NCBI GenBank assembly: GCA_002690045.1
Contig: NZDE01000014.1
Coordinates: forward strand, 29,365-93,364
Origin: Alphaproteobacteria bacterium
GTDB taxonomy: Bacteria > Pseudomonadota > Alphaproteobacteria > Micavibrionales > Micavibrionaceae
Direction of reading: 5' to 3'
Length of the DNA: 64,000 bases
The stretch's first letter is position 1, and the number at the start of each line of letters is the position of its first letter. Below the pieces are notes generated by a model. It was not told the DNA's origin. It saw only the letters and a program-made list of their open reading frames with translations, and made no database searches. The position numbers and the translations under genes were made by a program. Positions 10,005 to 18,853 of the stretch are shown piece after piece.

Positions 10005-10553
10005 TTAAACCGAAGCTAACCGCGCATTATATGCGTTATACATGACCTCTTCCGCACATAGAATACTTAAATCGCTCAAAGGCGCAGAAAGCTCTGCCAA
10101 GATAACAGATAGTGACAAACGCACGATACGTTGATGCGGAAAATTTGTTTTGCCCTTACCAAGTGCTGGAATAATCATGCGTTGATACCCGTTTTGCTTT
10201 GCTAGTTTCATGCCGTTCCGATAGCAGCGAGATAAAAACTTCTCTTCATTCGATAACGACGTATCCCATATTGGCATAACAGCAAAAATAATATCTGGCA
10301 TATCTGGTGACAGGCTTTTTTGCAGCAAGACATCGCCTGACTTAGCATTCTTAACGGCACTAAAAACAAGCTCCATTGATTCCGCCCCCAAGATTTCACC
10401 AATCAAAAGGTTGATTGGGCTATCAAACGCATACTTCTGTGCTATAAAAGTCATAAAAACATCGGTATTTTGCGCACTTAGATAATCACGCGCACGACCA
10501 TGGATAATATTTATAATTGCGCCGTTTTCTGCGGCATATTGTTTTGAATGCAT
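10005..10553 (-). CDS. Macro-domain-like protein (divergent)
   Basis: Cytosolic protein of 182 residues. The stretch IIFAVMPIWDTSLSNEEKFL, followed by SRCYRNGMKLAKQNGYQRMI and IPALGKGKTNFP, follows the macro-domain plan (strand, loop, CYxN helix, I-P-A-L-G-x-G-x-x-x-F-P). An early strand, NGAIINIIHGRARDYL, would be the NxGNxIx region of macro domains but lacks the usual Asn-rich motif. ADP-ribose binding or hydrolysis is therefore possible but not assured. The start codon lies only 12 bases from the divergent binding-protein start, with no obvious Shine-Dalgarno site. Confidence 0.6.
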   Translation of the reverse strand: MHSKQYAAENGAIINIIHGRARDYLSAQNTDVFMTFIAQKYAFDSPINLLIGEILGAESMELVFSAVKNAKSGDVLLQKSLSPDMPDIIFAVMPIWDTSLSNEEKFLSRCYRNGMKLAKQNGYQRMIIPALGKGKTNFPHQRIVRLSLSVILAELSAPLSDLSILCAEEVMYNAYNARLASV

Positions 10554-10565
10554 AAGGGGCTTCTC

Positions 10566-12407
10566 ATGTTACTAAAGCTACGTCAAAAACAGAATTCAAA
10601 GATTCATGCTTTTCTAATATATAGTACCCTTTTATTAATATCTTGTTACTATGCATCCGCATCTCATGCACAAGATAACACTGAGCTGCCGCAATACGGT
10701 GTCTCTATGCATGACGCACCAAAACTCAAATCACCTGATGACCACTTACCTTATACGAACCCAAATGCTCCAAAAGGCGGCACGTTAAAACAAGCGGCAA
10801 TTGGTACATTTGATAATCTCAATCCATTCAATATTAAAGGCATATCAGCGCGTGGACTGAATTTAGTATATGATCGCCTGACCATTCGTTCATGGGATGA
10901 GCCTTTCACGCTTTACCCCCTTATCGCGCAGAATATTCAATTTAGCGATAACCGCCTAAATATCCAAATTGAATTAAACCCTACTGCTAAATTTGATGAT
11001 GGCAGCGCCGTTACATCTGACGATATATTATTTTCTTTTGAGACATTGAAAGCAAACGGCCGACCGAATATGCGTAATATATATGGCCTAGTGAAAGACT
11101 TTAATATTATTGATCCGCATAACATTGAAATCACTTTAGATGAAAACGCCAACCGCGAAGCCGCAATGATTATCGCGATGATGCCAGTCCTATCCAAAGA
11201 CTATTGGGAAAATCGCGACTTCAACGCTTCCCTTACTGAAGCGCCCATATCCAACGGTCCTTATAAAATTAAAGATTTTGAAATAGGCCGACACATAACA
11301 TATGAGCGCAACCCAAATTACTGGGCGAAAGACCTACCTATCGTGCAGGGGCTATATAATTTTGATAACGTGCATTTTGAATATTACCGCGATGATGATG
11401 TCGCTTTGATGGCCTTTAATACTGGGGACTTAAACTATCGACGCGAAGGAAATGTCCATAAATGGGTAAGCGGATATGAATCTCAAAACAACAAAGGCGA
11501 AGACATTATCAAAAAAGAAATATTGCACGGGCGCACTGACCGTGCAAACACCCTTGTTTTCAATACGCGCCGTGCCCCGTTTAACCAATTACCCGTACGT
11601 AAAGCAATATTTTCACTAATTGACTTTGATTGGATTAATCAGAATATCTACCACGACAAGATGAACCGTACGATTACCTTCTTTCCTAACTCGCGCTTTT
11701 ATGCCACAGGAGCCGCCACGCGTGAAGAACTCGCCCTAATAGACGGTAGCGCTACTTATTTACCAATGAGTATTGGGAAAAGTACTTTATTGACCCCTGA
11801 CCTTAGCAACACGCAAATTATGCGTAAACATTATATGCAAGCTGATTATCAACTGCGCGAAGCTGGCTGGATAATTAAAGACGGCAAACGCGTAAATGCA
11901 CAAACCAATAAAGAACTGACTTTTGAGATTTTGGTCAACAATCCTGATGATGAAAAAATTGCGTTAGCCTTTAAGCGCGGCGTTAAACGTTTAGGAATAG
12001 CGCCAACGATACGCCGTCTAGATAGCAGCGCTTTCCAAGGTCGCATGCGTGATTACGACTTCGATGCCGCGATTACATTTTGGCAGTCTAGCTTGTCACC
12101 CGGTACGGAACAGGCCTTATATTGGGGGTGTAAGGCCGCAGATACACCAGCGCAGTGGAATTATAGTGGTATTTGTAACCCAGCTATAGAAACCCTACTT
12201 AGCGCCCTAACCAACACCAGAACATATGAAGATCTAACCCTACATATGCGCGCCCTTGATCGTGTTTTAACACATTTGCATATTGGCATACCTTTGCTTT
12301 ATTCTAATAGAGATTATGTGGCTCATAGTGACACACTAGAAATGCCCGATGAAGATGCACTTTATGGGGTAATTATTGAAAGCTGGTGGGAAAAACCAAA
12401 AAATTAA
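10566..12407 (+). CDS. ABC transporter extracellular solute-binding protein, family 5 (YejA-like)
   Basis: Periplasmic binding protein for peptides or related solutes. It has a signal peptide (about residues 1-35, ending near SHAQD) and family 5 markers: YGVSMHDAPKLKSPDDHLPY, NPNAPKGGTLKQAAIGTFDNLNPF, and RAPFNQLPVRKAIF in the middle. At about 613 residues it matches YejA-like proteins rather than classical OppA. ATG 10566 is chosen because AAGGGG lies just upstream; the frame extends to GTG/ATG 10548, overlapping the divergent macro-like gene. No permease or ATPase genes are adjacent, so it is an orphan binding protein. Solute identity cannot be told. Confidence 0.88.
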   Translation: MLLKLRQKQNSKIHAFLIYSTLLLISCYYASASHAQDNTELPQYGVSMHDAPKLKSPDDHLPYTNPNAPKGGTLKQAAIGTFDNLNPFNIKGISARGLNLVYDRLTIRSWDEPFTLYPLIAQNIQFSDNRLNIQIELNPTAKFDDGSAVTSDDILFSFETLKANGRPNMRNIYGLVKDFNIIDPHNIEITLDENANREAAMIIAMMPVLSKDYWENRDFNASLTEAPISNGPYKIKDFEIGRHITYERNPNYWAKDLPIVQGLYNFDNVHFEYYRDDDVALMAFNTGDLNYRREGNVHKWVSGYESQNNKGEDIIKKEILHGRTDRANTLVFNTRRAPFNQLPVRKAIFSLIDFDWINQNIYHDKMNRTITFFPNSRFYATGAATREELALIDGSATYLPMSIGKSTLLTPDLSNTQIMRKHYMQADYQLREAGWIIKDGKRVNAQTNKELTFEILVNNPDDEKIALAFKRGVKRLGIAPTIRRLDSSAFQGRMRDYDFDAAITFWQSSLSPGTEQALYWGCKAADTPAQWNYSGICNPAIETLLSALTNTRTYEDLTLHMRALDRVLTHLHIGIPLLYSNRDYVAHSDTLEMPDEDALYGVIIESWWEKPKN

Positions 12408-12512
12408 AAAAAACAGCATTGTGAAAATGCACATCTGCTGATACCCTAACACTTGGTTGGTTTACCAATTTTTTGTTTAATGATTCAATTAACTTATCAG
12501 GACACATTAATT

Positions 12513-13058
12513 ATGAATCGTACATTTTTGACTTGTACTGCATTGGCATTGGCTTTAACAGCATGTACTTCCGAACGTGAAGTTACAAAAATGAAGTTAG
12601 AGAATGACACGCAATACTGGCAGCGCGTTGATACAACGTCATCTCTTTACTTACGGGGCGCAAAAGCACAGCAGATGCTAAACCGAGACATCGCACGTTG
12701 CACCGTTGAAGTAAACGAGCTTGTTAACCAGGGCCTCGTTCGTGAAGCAATTCCATCAAACACTGTAAACGGCAAAATGCCTGATCCTGATTCTGCCCTC
12801 GGTAAAATGGCGAAATGGGAAAGTCCAGAACGTGAAGGACATCTATTGCACGAAGTTATCGAATACCATGATTTTGAATCATGTATGGTACACAAGGGCT
12901 GGGCGCGCGTTGAATACCTACCATACGAACAAGCCGTTCGCGCACGTGACGAATATTTAGATGCTATTGGTAAGCAGCAATATACGTCTACATACACAGT
13001 GAAAAAAGATCCTGTAGTAGAAAAAAGCTTTGACGATTTGAATGGTGATATTGAGTAA
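12513..13058 (+). CDS. Hypothetical lipoprotein
   Basis: Probable outer-membrane-facing lipoprotein of 181 residues. The N-terminus MNRTFLTCTALALALTACTS has a type II signal peptide with a lipobox LTAC, making Cys18 the lipidated residue. The rest is hydrophilic, with two further Cys (near RCTVEV and ESCMVHKGW) that could form a disulfide. The pattern C...CMxxKGW resembles small lipoproteins of unknown function in which a conserved Cys-Met and Gly-Trp occur near the C-terminus. CAGGA precedes ATG 12513. It is monocistronic, with a strong terminator after it. Confidence 0.8.
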   Translation: MNRTFLTCTALALALTACTSEREVTKMKLENDTQYWQRVDTTSSLYLRGAKAQQMLNRDIARCTVEVNELVNQGLVREAIPSNTVNGKMPDPDSALGKMAKWESPEREGHLLHEVIEYHDFESCMVHKGWARVEYLPYEQAVRARDEYLDAIGKQQYTSTYTVKKDPVVEKSFDDLNGDIE

Positions 13059-13080
13059 ATAATACACACTGAACAAATTT

Positions 13081-13112
13081 AAAAAGGCGCCGTATATATG
13101 GCGCCTTTTATT
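13081..13112. terminator. Bidirectional intrinsic terminator
   Basis: AAAAAGGCGCC (13081-13091) pairs with GGCGCCTTTTA (13100-13110), giving a GC stem with A/T-runs on both sides. It sits between the convergent lipoprotein and CNNM genes and can serve both. Confidence 0.9.
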
Positions 13113-13133
13113 TTGTCTATACTTTTACGTGGC

Positions 13134-14438
13134 CTATTCATCCTCTACAGTTGGCGGACGTACAGCGATAAGTGTAATTTGATTACGCTGACGGCGAATA
13201 ATTTCAAAATCAAAGCCATAGAAACTAAAACGCTGATTTACATCTGGCAGCTGTTTAGATTCAAATATAATCAACCCTGCCAAAGTCGCATACTCCTCAT
13301 CAGGTAAATCCCATTCAAATTCACGGTTCAAATCACGAATAGTCACATCGCCCTTAATCAAGAACAAACCATTTGGACCTTTACGCACACCTTTAACCGT
13401 AATGTCATGTTCGTCATCAATTTCACCAACGATTTCTTCCAGAATATCTTCGAGCGTGACAACACCTTTGAAGACACCATATTCATCGACCACAAGGGCA
13501 AAATGTTCACGGCGCTCGCGAAACGCTTGCAGCTGATCATATAAATTCGTTGTTTCAGGAATAAACCATGGGCTACTGACAATTTCACCAATTGTGATTT
13601 TATCGACATCATTATCAGCGCGCTGTAATGCACGGAATAATTCTTTGGCATGCAAAACGCCAACAATCTCATCCTGATTTCCCTGATACAATGGTATACG
13701 CGTATAACGGCTGTGCAGAACTTCGTGCACCAATTCAGGAATCGGCATATCAATATCCAGAACCTCAACATTTTTACGGTGAACCATAATGTCTTCAACT
13801 TCAACATTCACCAAATCAAGGATAGACCGTAACATCGCGCGCTGATCTTGCACTTCTTGTTTTGGGCCACGGTGCATTTCAATTGCGCCACGCAATTCTT
13901 CTTCATTGCCACCAACATTAACAATATCAACCTGCACGCCGAACAAACGCAACGTATGACGAACAATCCAAACTACACATTCAGAAATCGGTGAAAATAC
14001 AATGACAACCACATTAATAATCGGCGAGATAAACAACGCCATACGGTCTGCATTCATAAGCGCATAAGTTTTTGGAAGCACTTCAGCAAAGATAAGCACC
14101 AATAACGTCATAAACAAGGTAGCATAGACAATACCCGCTTCACCAAAAATTGCCATCAACACCCCAGTAGCTAAAGATGTTGCCAAAATGTTTACAAGGT
14201 TATTCCCTAGCAACAATGCGCCAATTAAACGTTCTTTACGTTCGGTCAGTTTACGGACAAGTGTAGCACGTTTATTGCCATCCTTTTCCATGGACAACAT
14301 GCGCGCTTCGGATACCGCCGTTAGCGATGTTTCTGACCCTGAAAAGAAGCCCGACAAACATAGCAGACAGAAAATTATACCTGAAGAGATCCAAAACATT
14401 GGGTCTTCTAAAGGTGGTAAAGATTCAACATTTTCCAT
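13134..14438 (-). CDS. CNNM/CorC-family membrane transporter-like protein (DUF21-CBS-CorC_HlyC)
   Basis: Inner-membrane protein of the CNNM/HlyC-CorC family, linked to Mg2+ or Co2+ efflux in characterised members. Order: DUF21 domain with about four hydrophobic segments (residues 15-150, including FFSGSETSLTAVSEARM), paired CBS domains (about 200-330, with YTRIPLYQGNQDEIVGVLHA and HFALVVDEYGVFKGVVTLED), and a C-terminal CorC_HlyC domain. 434 residues is normal. It lies 31 bases downstream of aroB on the same strand; the aroK-aroB-CNNM order recurs in alphaproteobacteria. A second, soluble CorC-type protein is encoded at 47214. Confidence 0.92.
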   Translation of the reverse strand: MENVESLPPLEDPMFWISSGIIFCLLCLSGFFSGSETSLTAVSEARMLSMEKDGNKRATLVRKLTERKERLIGALLLGNNLVNILATSLATGVLMAIFGEAGIVYATLFMTLLVLIFAEVLPKTYALMNADRMALFISPIINVVVIVFSPISECVVWIVRHTLRLFGVQVDIVNVGGNEEELRGAIEMHRGPKQEVQDQRAMLRSILDLVNVEVEDIMVHRKNVEVLDIDMPIPELVHEVLHSRYTRIPLYQGNQDEIVGVLHAKELFRALQRADNDVDKITIGEIVSSPWFIPETTNLYDQLQAFRERREHFALVVDEYGVFKGVVTLEDILEEIVGEIDDEHDITVKGVRKGPNGLFLIKGDVTIRDLNREFEWDLPDEEYATLAGLIIFESKQLPDVNQRFSFYGFDFEIIRRQRNQITLIAVRPPTVEDE

Positions 14439-14469
14439 TACTGTATAGTCCTTATATTACTATAGCGTT

Positions 14470-15600
14470 TTAATTCAAAAATTCGTGTAACACATTGTGT
14501 AAATCGTCAGCTGCATAAGATGACGTCACTTTTGTACGTCCCAACGCCTGCATAACAACAAAATTAATACCTTTTGCATCGGCTTTTTTGTCTTTTGCCA
14601 TTACTTTCATCATATCGTCAACTGTAATCTCTGGCGCATCAGGAATGTCTGCATATTGCGATGGTAGCCCTACCCTACGTATATGCGCTTCAATGATCTC
14701 AACGTCCGCAGAAGAAAGATAGCCAAGCTTAGCTGAAAAACGCGCCGCCAAACACATACCAATGGCAACCGCCTCCCCATGACGTAAGCGATCGTCATAT
14801 GAACATAGCGCTTCTAACGCATGCCCAAATGTATGCCCCAAATTCAATAAGGCACGCACACCGCCTTCTCGTTCATCTTGTGAAACAATTTCAGCCTTAA
14901 TCTCACAGCAACGTTTGACCGCATAATGCACAGCATGAAGGTCATGCTTTAAAAGCGCTTCTGCATGCCCATCCTCTAGCCACGCCATAAATGCACTATC
15001 CCACAGCAGCCCATATTTATAAATTTCTGCATATCCCGCGCGCAGTTCACGCATAGGCAGTGTTTTGAGAACAGCAGAATCACAAAACACGGCTTTAGGC
15101 TGATAAAATGCTCCAACTAGATTTTTACCTTCTGGAATATTAATAGCCGTCTTACCGCCAACTGAGCTTTCAACCTGCGCCAACAAAGTCGTTGGCACTT
15201 GAATAAAATCTATGCCTCGCATGTAAGATGCCGCAACAAAGCCAGCTAAATCCCCAATAACGCCGCCGCCAACAGCAATAATCAACGAATCTCGCTTTGC
15301 CCCTTCTTGTACCAACCAAGACAGGCAATCTGCATATATATGTACGGATTTACTTTGCTCCCCTGATGGCACGCTATAAATATGCGGGGCGTTCACGCCC
15401 TTAGCACGCAGGGCCTCAGTTAACGGACGCGCATATAGCTCTTCGACAGATGTATCACATAAGATAAAAAGAGACTTATCACCATAATAATCTGCAATAA
15501 AATCGGCGATCTGCTCATTCAAGTTACAGCCAATATAAATTTTATAACTGCGCGCAGTCAGATGGACATCTACTACATTTATATCTGATATATCTTTCAT
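14470..15600 (-). CDS. aroB: 3-dehydroquinate synthase
   Basis: Second step of the shikimate pathway: cyclises DAHP to 3-dehydroquinate with NAD+ and a divalent metal. Recognisable motifs are AVGGGVIGDLAGFVAASYMR, VPTTLLAQVESSVGGKTAIN, the metal/active-site stretch ALLNLGHTFGHALEAL, and RHGEAVAIGM. The frame opens at ATG 15645, which would overlap the aroK end by 20 bases; ATG 15600 (MKDISDINV) gives the usual short N-terminus ahead of the first strand and about 376 residues, and is preferred. It lies in an operon with aroK upstream and the CNNM gene downstream. Confidence 0.95.
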   Translation of the reverse strand: MKDISDINVVDVHLTARSYKIYIGCNLNEQIADFIADYYGDKSLFILCDTSVEELYARPLTEALRAKGVNAPHIYSVPSGEQSKSVHIYADCLSWLVQEGAKRDSLIIAVGGGVIGDLAGFVAASYMRGIDFIQVPTTLLAQVESSVGGKTAINIPEGKNLVGAFYQPKAVFCDSAVLKTLPMRELRAGYAEIYKYGLLWDSAFMAWLEDGHAEALLKHDLHAVHYAVKRCCEIKAEIVSQDEREGGVRALLNLGHTFGHALEALCSYDDRLRHGEAVAIGMCLAARFSAKLGYLSSADVEIIEAHIRRVGLPSQYADIPDAPEITVDDMMKVMAKDKKADAKGINFVVMQALGRTKVTSSYAADDLHNVLHEFLN

Positions 15601-15625
15601 CACTATGTTCTTTAATATTAAAGGA

Positions 15626-16180
15626 TCATCCGTTATATACACCATCTAGATAGCATAATATATCTTTAATTACATGGTGCGCACCTTTTGCCGAATCGAC
15701 ACTATATTCTGCCTGTGCATATAAAGGTTCACGATCATCGAGCAATTTTAGCAATACCGCTTTCGGGTCATCACTTTGCAATAAAGGGCGATCATCGCGG
15801 CGCGCGGTGCGCTCTAACAATGTATCTATGTCAGCTTTTAGCCAAATTAAATGGGCGTCTTTTTTTAAATCAGCCAATGTATTAGGCTGCGTTATACATC
15901 CCCCGCCCGTTGATATAACTGACGCTCTATTTTCTAACAGACGCTTTATAACGCGCCCCTCAAGCTCTCGAAAAGCACCTTCACCATAAAAGCTAAATAT
16001 ATCGGGAATAGACTGCCCCGCACTCAAGACAATCTCATCATCACTATCGACAAATGAAACGCCTAACGCCTTGGCTAACAAACGCCCTGTATGAGTCTTT
16101 CCAGCCCCCATCATACCAACTAAGGCGACAGGTTTAGTTAAACGAAATTGAAAATCGGGCATAGCTACAGAATTATTCAT
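15626..16180 (-). CDS. aroK: Shikimate kinase
   Basis: ATP-dependent phosphorylation of shikimate at O3, fifth step of the pathway. The P-loop GMMGAGKT is followed by DSDDEI (Asp contacting shikimate and Mg), FRELEGRVI with the substrate Arg, TGGGCIT, and the lid ARRDDRPLL. Several in-frame starts exist (16219, 16186, 16180, 16162), none with a clear Shine-Dalgarno; 16180 is a compromise giving about 184 residues. The order aroK-aroB on one strand with xerD divergent upstream is common in alphaproteobacteria. Confidence 0.93.
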   Translation of the reverse strand: MNNSVAMPDFQFRLTKPVALVGMMGAGKTHTGRLLAKALGVSFVDSDDEIVLSAGQSIPDIFSFYGEGAFRELEGRVIKRLLENRASVISTGGGCITQPNTLADLKKDAHLIWLKADIDTLLERTARRDDRPLLQSDDPKAVLLKLLDDREPLYAQAEYSVDSAKGAHHVIKDILCYLDGVYNG

Positions 16181-16299
16181 GAACATAAAAGAATCGGTTT
16201 TTGATACACAACACTTCACAAAGAAGTGAGACTAATCTATAAAAATATAGAAATAAAATCAATCGAACCTGTAAACTTGTTATTTTAATAAATAAGGCC

Positions 16300-16437
16300 A
16301 TGACAAAAATATTTTCTTTTATCGTAATAATAGCATTAATCGGCGGCTTTGCATGGCTTGGCCTTAAGCAGCCTGAAATTGAGAAAAACACCATTGAAAT
16401 AGCCCTCGACACCAAGCAGTTCCTAGATATTCAATAA
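16300..16437 (+). CDS. Small single-pass membrane protein (45 aa)
   Basis: A 45-codon frame starts at ATG 16300 and ends at TAA 16435-16437, between divergent aroK and downstream xerD. The product starts MTKIFSFIVIIALIGGFAWL, a single hydrophobic helix, followed by a short polar tail (QPEIEKNTIEIALDTKQFLD). AAGG lies close upstream, with short spacing. The opposite-strand frame through the same bases (ending 16173) looks like a shadow. A tiny TM protein between aroK and xerD has the look of a real, easily missed gene, but coding status rests on composition and position only. Function unknown. Confidence 0.55.
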   Translation: MTKIFSFIVIIALIGGFAWLGLKQPEIEKNTIEIALDTKQFLDIQ

Positions 16438-16554
16438 TTACTAATATACAGAGCAAAAGATAACATTATTAGATTTACCTAATATCTTTGTCCTCTAAAT
16501 CATTATTTTTACAAAAACTTTTGAAAAAAATAAAACTTATGTCAAATTTATATA

Positions 16555-16583
16555 TTGACAGGGGTTGCAAAATTATGTAATAA
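16555..16583 (+). promoter_or_regulatory. Candidate sigma-70-type promoter for xerD
   Basis: TTGACA (16555-16560), a 17-base spacer and TAATAA (16578-16583) lie about 130 bases upstream of xerD. The region 16438-16710 holds no other convincing gene, and AAGGAG sits at the end of it before ATG 16711. A second TTGACA near 16676 has no matching -10. Confidence 0.55.
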
Positions 16584-16710
16584 CTATCCTTGCTCTCGAC
16601 ATGAGAGTAAAAAAGACACATTAATAATAACATTAACCGTGGGGTTATCTCTGCAAAGTTAATGGCAAATAACATTGACATGCAGACAATAATTTAAGGA
16701 GAACTAAAAA

Positions 16711-17694
16711 ATGGCACGTCCAGGACGCCCAGCACTACCAAAGCCAGATCTGCACCCTTCTGTAGACGCATTTTTGAATATGCTACAGACAGAGCGCGGC
16801 GCAGCACTTAATACGCGTCAAGCATATTGGAGAGATTTGGCTGATGTAAGCTTATTCCTCAAGAATCAGATGAGCTCTGATATTGATCGCGCATCTACGG
16901 ATGAAATTAAAGCATACCTAAAAGACCTTGCAGGCAAAGTGAATGCAAAAGGTAAAGGTAACGGCAAAATTTCTGAGCGCACAATTGCACGTCGTCTATC
17001 AGCGATGCGTCAGTTCTACCGTTTCATGATTTCAGAAAAAATGCGTAAAGACGATCCAACATCTACGATCGAAAGCCCAAAACAAGGTCGTACACTACCA
17101 AAAACATTGAGCGAAGACGAAGTAAGCACTTTGATTCGCGTTGCAGGCGAAGCCGGTACAGCAGAAAGCGTGCGTCTAGTATGTTTGCTTGAAATGCTAT
17201 ACGCAACAGGCCTTCGCGTATCTGAACTTGTTGGTCTATCTATGTCCGCCGTTGGTGAAGATACACAATTCCTTCTTGTTGAAGGTAAAGGTGGTCGTGA
17301 GCGCATGGTTCCACTAAGTGATCCTGCACAAAAAGCGATCAACAACTATATGACTGTTCGTCAAAGCTTCGTCTCTCCTGAAGATGATGGCACACAAGGT
17401 CAATGGTTGTTCCCATCTAAAACATCTGTAAAAGGTCACCTAACTCGTCAGCGTTTTGCTCAGCTTCTTAAAGACTTGGCACGCGCAGCGAAGGTTGATG
17501 AAGACCGCGTAAGCCCACACGTACTACGTCACGCTTTCGCAACACATCTTCTTAGCCGTGGTGCAGATCTACGCTCTGTTCAGAAAATGCTTGGCCATGC
17601 TGACATTGCAACAACACAGATCTACACACACATCATTGGTAAAGATCTTAAAGATACAGTTGAAGAAAAGCACCCAATGGCGAAAAAAGCTTAA
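16711..17694 (+). CDS. xerD: Tyrosine recombinase XerD-like (chromosome dimer resolution)
   Basis: Site-specific recombinase that resolves chromosome dimers at dif, together with XerC and FtsK. It has an N-terminal SAM-like core-binding domain (about 14-110) and a C-terminal catalytic domain with the full active set: Arg169 in ATGLRVSEL, Lys193 in EGKGGRERMV, His270/Arg273 in SPHVLRHAFATHLL, His296 in MLGHADIATTQIYTH and nucleophile Tyr305. 327 residues is somewhat longer than average because of a basic N-terminal extension and a Lys/Gly-rich insert (about 76-88). XerD is favoured over XerC by its place divergent to aroK. Clear AAGGAG before ATG 16711; terminator follows. Confidence 0.88.
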   Translation: MARPGRPALPKPDLHPSVDAFLNMLQTERGAALNTRQAYWRDLADVSLFLKNQMSSDIDRASTDEIKAYLKDLAGKVNAKGKGNGKISERTIARRLSAMRQFYRFMISEKMRKDDPTSTIESPKQGRTLPKTLSEDEVSTLIRVAGEAGTAESVRLVCLLEMLYATGLRVSELVGLSMSAVGEDTQFLLVEGKGGRERMVPLSDPAQKAINNYMTVRQSFVSPEDDGTQGQWLFPSKTSVKGHLTRQRFAQLLKDLARAAKVDEDRVSPHVLRHAFATHLLSRGADLRSVQKMLGHADIATTQIYTHIIGKDLKDTVEEKHPMAKKA

Positions 17695-17724
17695 TTTAAG
17701 CTTTTCATTCAATAAATAATTTTC

Positions 17725-17765
17725 TCAAGCAGGTTTTTGATTTGTCATGACCTGCTTGATTTGTT
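17725..17765 (+). terminator. Intrinsic terminator after xerD
   Basis: TCAAGCAGGT (17725-17734) pairs perfectly with ACCTGCTTGA (17750-17759), followed by TTTGTT. The loop is 15 bases, so it is longer than typical but the 10-bp stem is perfect. Confidence 0.7.
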
Positions 17766-17813
17766 ATATAAGCCCTGAAATATATAAAGACAGCAAAAGA
17801 TGGAAAGATAATC

Positions 17814-18755
17814 ATGCTTGAATTTGAAAAGCCGGTCATAGAGCTTGAAGCAAAAATTGCAGAATTGCGTCACATGAGCAGTGATGATGAAATCAACATC
17901 GCGGATGAAATTTCCCGCATGCAAGCCAAAGCAGGCCGTTTGCTCTCACAAATTTATACAAAGCTGACACCTGCACAAATTGTACAGGTTGCGCGCCACC
18001 CAGAACGCCCGCATTTCAGTGATTATATCAAACATATGATTGATGACTTTACCCCCCTTGCTGGCGACCGCCTATTTGGTGAAGATCACGCCCTTATTGG
18101 TGGCGTCGGCCGTTTCAAAGGCCAAAGCGTTGTTGTTATGGGCCAAGAAAAAGGCAATGACACTGAAAGCCGTATCAAACATAATTTTGGCATGGCGCGC
18201 CCTGAAGGCTACCGCAAAGCACAGCGCCTCATGGAAATGGCATCACAATTCCAAATCCCTGTTATCTCACTTGTTGATACAGCAGGCGCATATCCAGGCC
18301 TTGGAGCGGAAGAGCGCGGTCAATCCGAAGCTATCGCACGTTCAATTGAATCCTGCTTAAAACTTGAAGTTCCGATGCTTTCTGTCGTTATTGGCGAAGG
18401 CGGCTCAGGCGGCGCGATTGCTATCGCTGCGGCGGATCGTATCTATATGCTTGAAAACTCAATTTATTCGGTTATTTCACCCGAAGGCTGTGCATCCATT
18501 CTATGGCGCAGCGCTGATTACGCCAAAGATGCAGCAGTAGCTCTAAAACTTACCGCAAAAGACATGCTTGAAAATGGCTTGATCGACAGCATCATTAAAG
18601 AGCCACTAGGCGGCGCGCACAGAAACAAAAAAGAGCCCATCGCGCAAGCTTCCGCCGAACTGGAAAAAGGCTTAAAACAGCTTACACCATGGAAGAGCGA
18701 GAAGCTTATCGCTGCGCGTGAAGAAAAGTTCCTAAAAATGGGAAGAGCCGCATAA
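17814..18755 (+). CDS. accA: Acetyl-CoA carboxylase carboxyltransferase subunit alpha
   Basis: Alpha subunit of the carboxyltransferase that moves CO2 from carboxybiotin to acetyl-CoA, the first step of fatty acid synthesis; partner AccD is not in the window. The N-terminal coiled-coil (LEFEKPVIELEAKIAELRH) is followed by the crotonase-like core with FGMARPEGYRKAQRLMEMA, SLVDTAGAYPGLGAEERGQS and GEGGSGGAIAIAAADRIYML, then SVISPEGCASILWR, all typical of AccA. 313 residues is normal. It has its own upstream region and a strong downstream terminator. Confidence 0.97.
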   Translation: MLEFEKPVIELEAKIAELRHMSSDDEINIADEISRMQAKAGRLLSQIYTKLTPAQIVQVARHPERPHFSDYIKHMIDDFTPLAGDRLFGEDHALIGGVGRFKGQSVVVMGQEKGNDTESRIKHNFGMARPEGYRKAQRLMEMASQFQIPVISLVDTAGAYPGLGAEERGQSEAIARSIESCLKLEVPMLSVVIGEGGSGGAIAIAAADRIYMLENSIYSVISPEGCASILWRSADYAKDAAVALKLTAKDMLENGLIDSIIKEPLGGAHRNKKEPIAQASAELEKGLKQLTPWKSEKLIAAREEKFLKMGRAA

Positions 18756-18812
18756 CCGCGCCCTTCCCGTCTTTAAGTAAACATAAAAAATTGATAATTA
18801 AATGAATTAGAT

Positions 18813-18843
18813 AATGCGCAAAATTTAACTTTGCGCATTTTTT
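18813..18843 (+). terminator. Intrinsic terminator after accA
   Basis: AATGCGCAAA (18813-18822) pairs perfectly with TTTGCGCATT (18830-18839), then a T-run. It lies between accA and the convergent RHH gene. Confidence 0.9.
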
Positions 18844-18853
18844 AATGCGTATC

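Noticed and set aside
12453..12475. Weak TTGGT/ACCAA stem followed by T-run before the lipoprotein gene
   Set aside because: Stem of only 5-6 AT-rich pairs; not convincing as a terminator for the binding-protein gene.
16173..16415. Minus-strand frame over the aroK start and the small membrane gene
   Set aside because: No motif or Shine-Dalgarno; the plus-strand small protein explains the same bases better.
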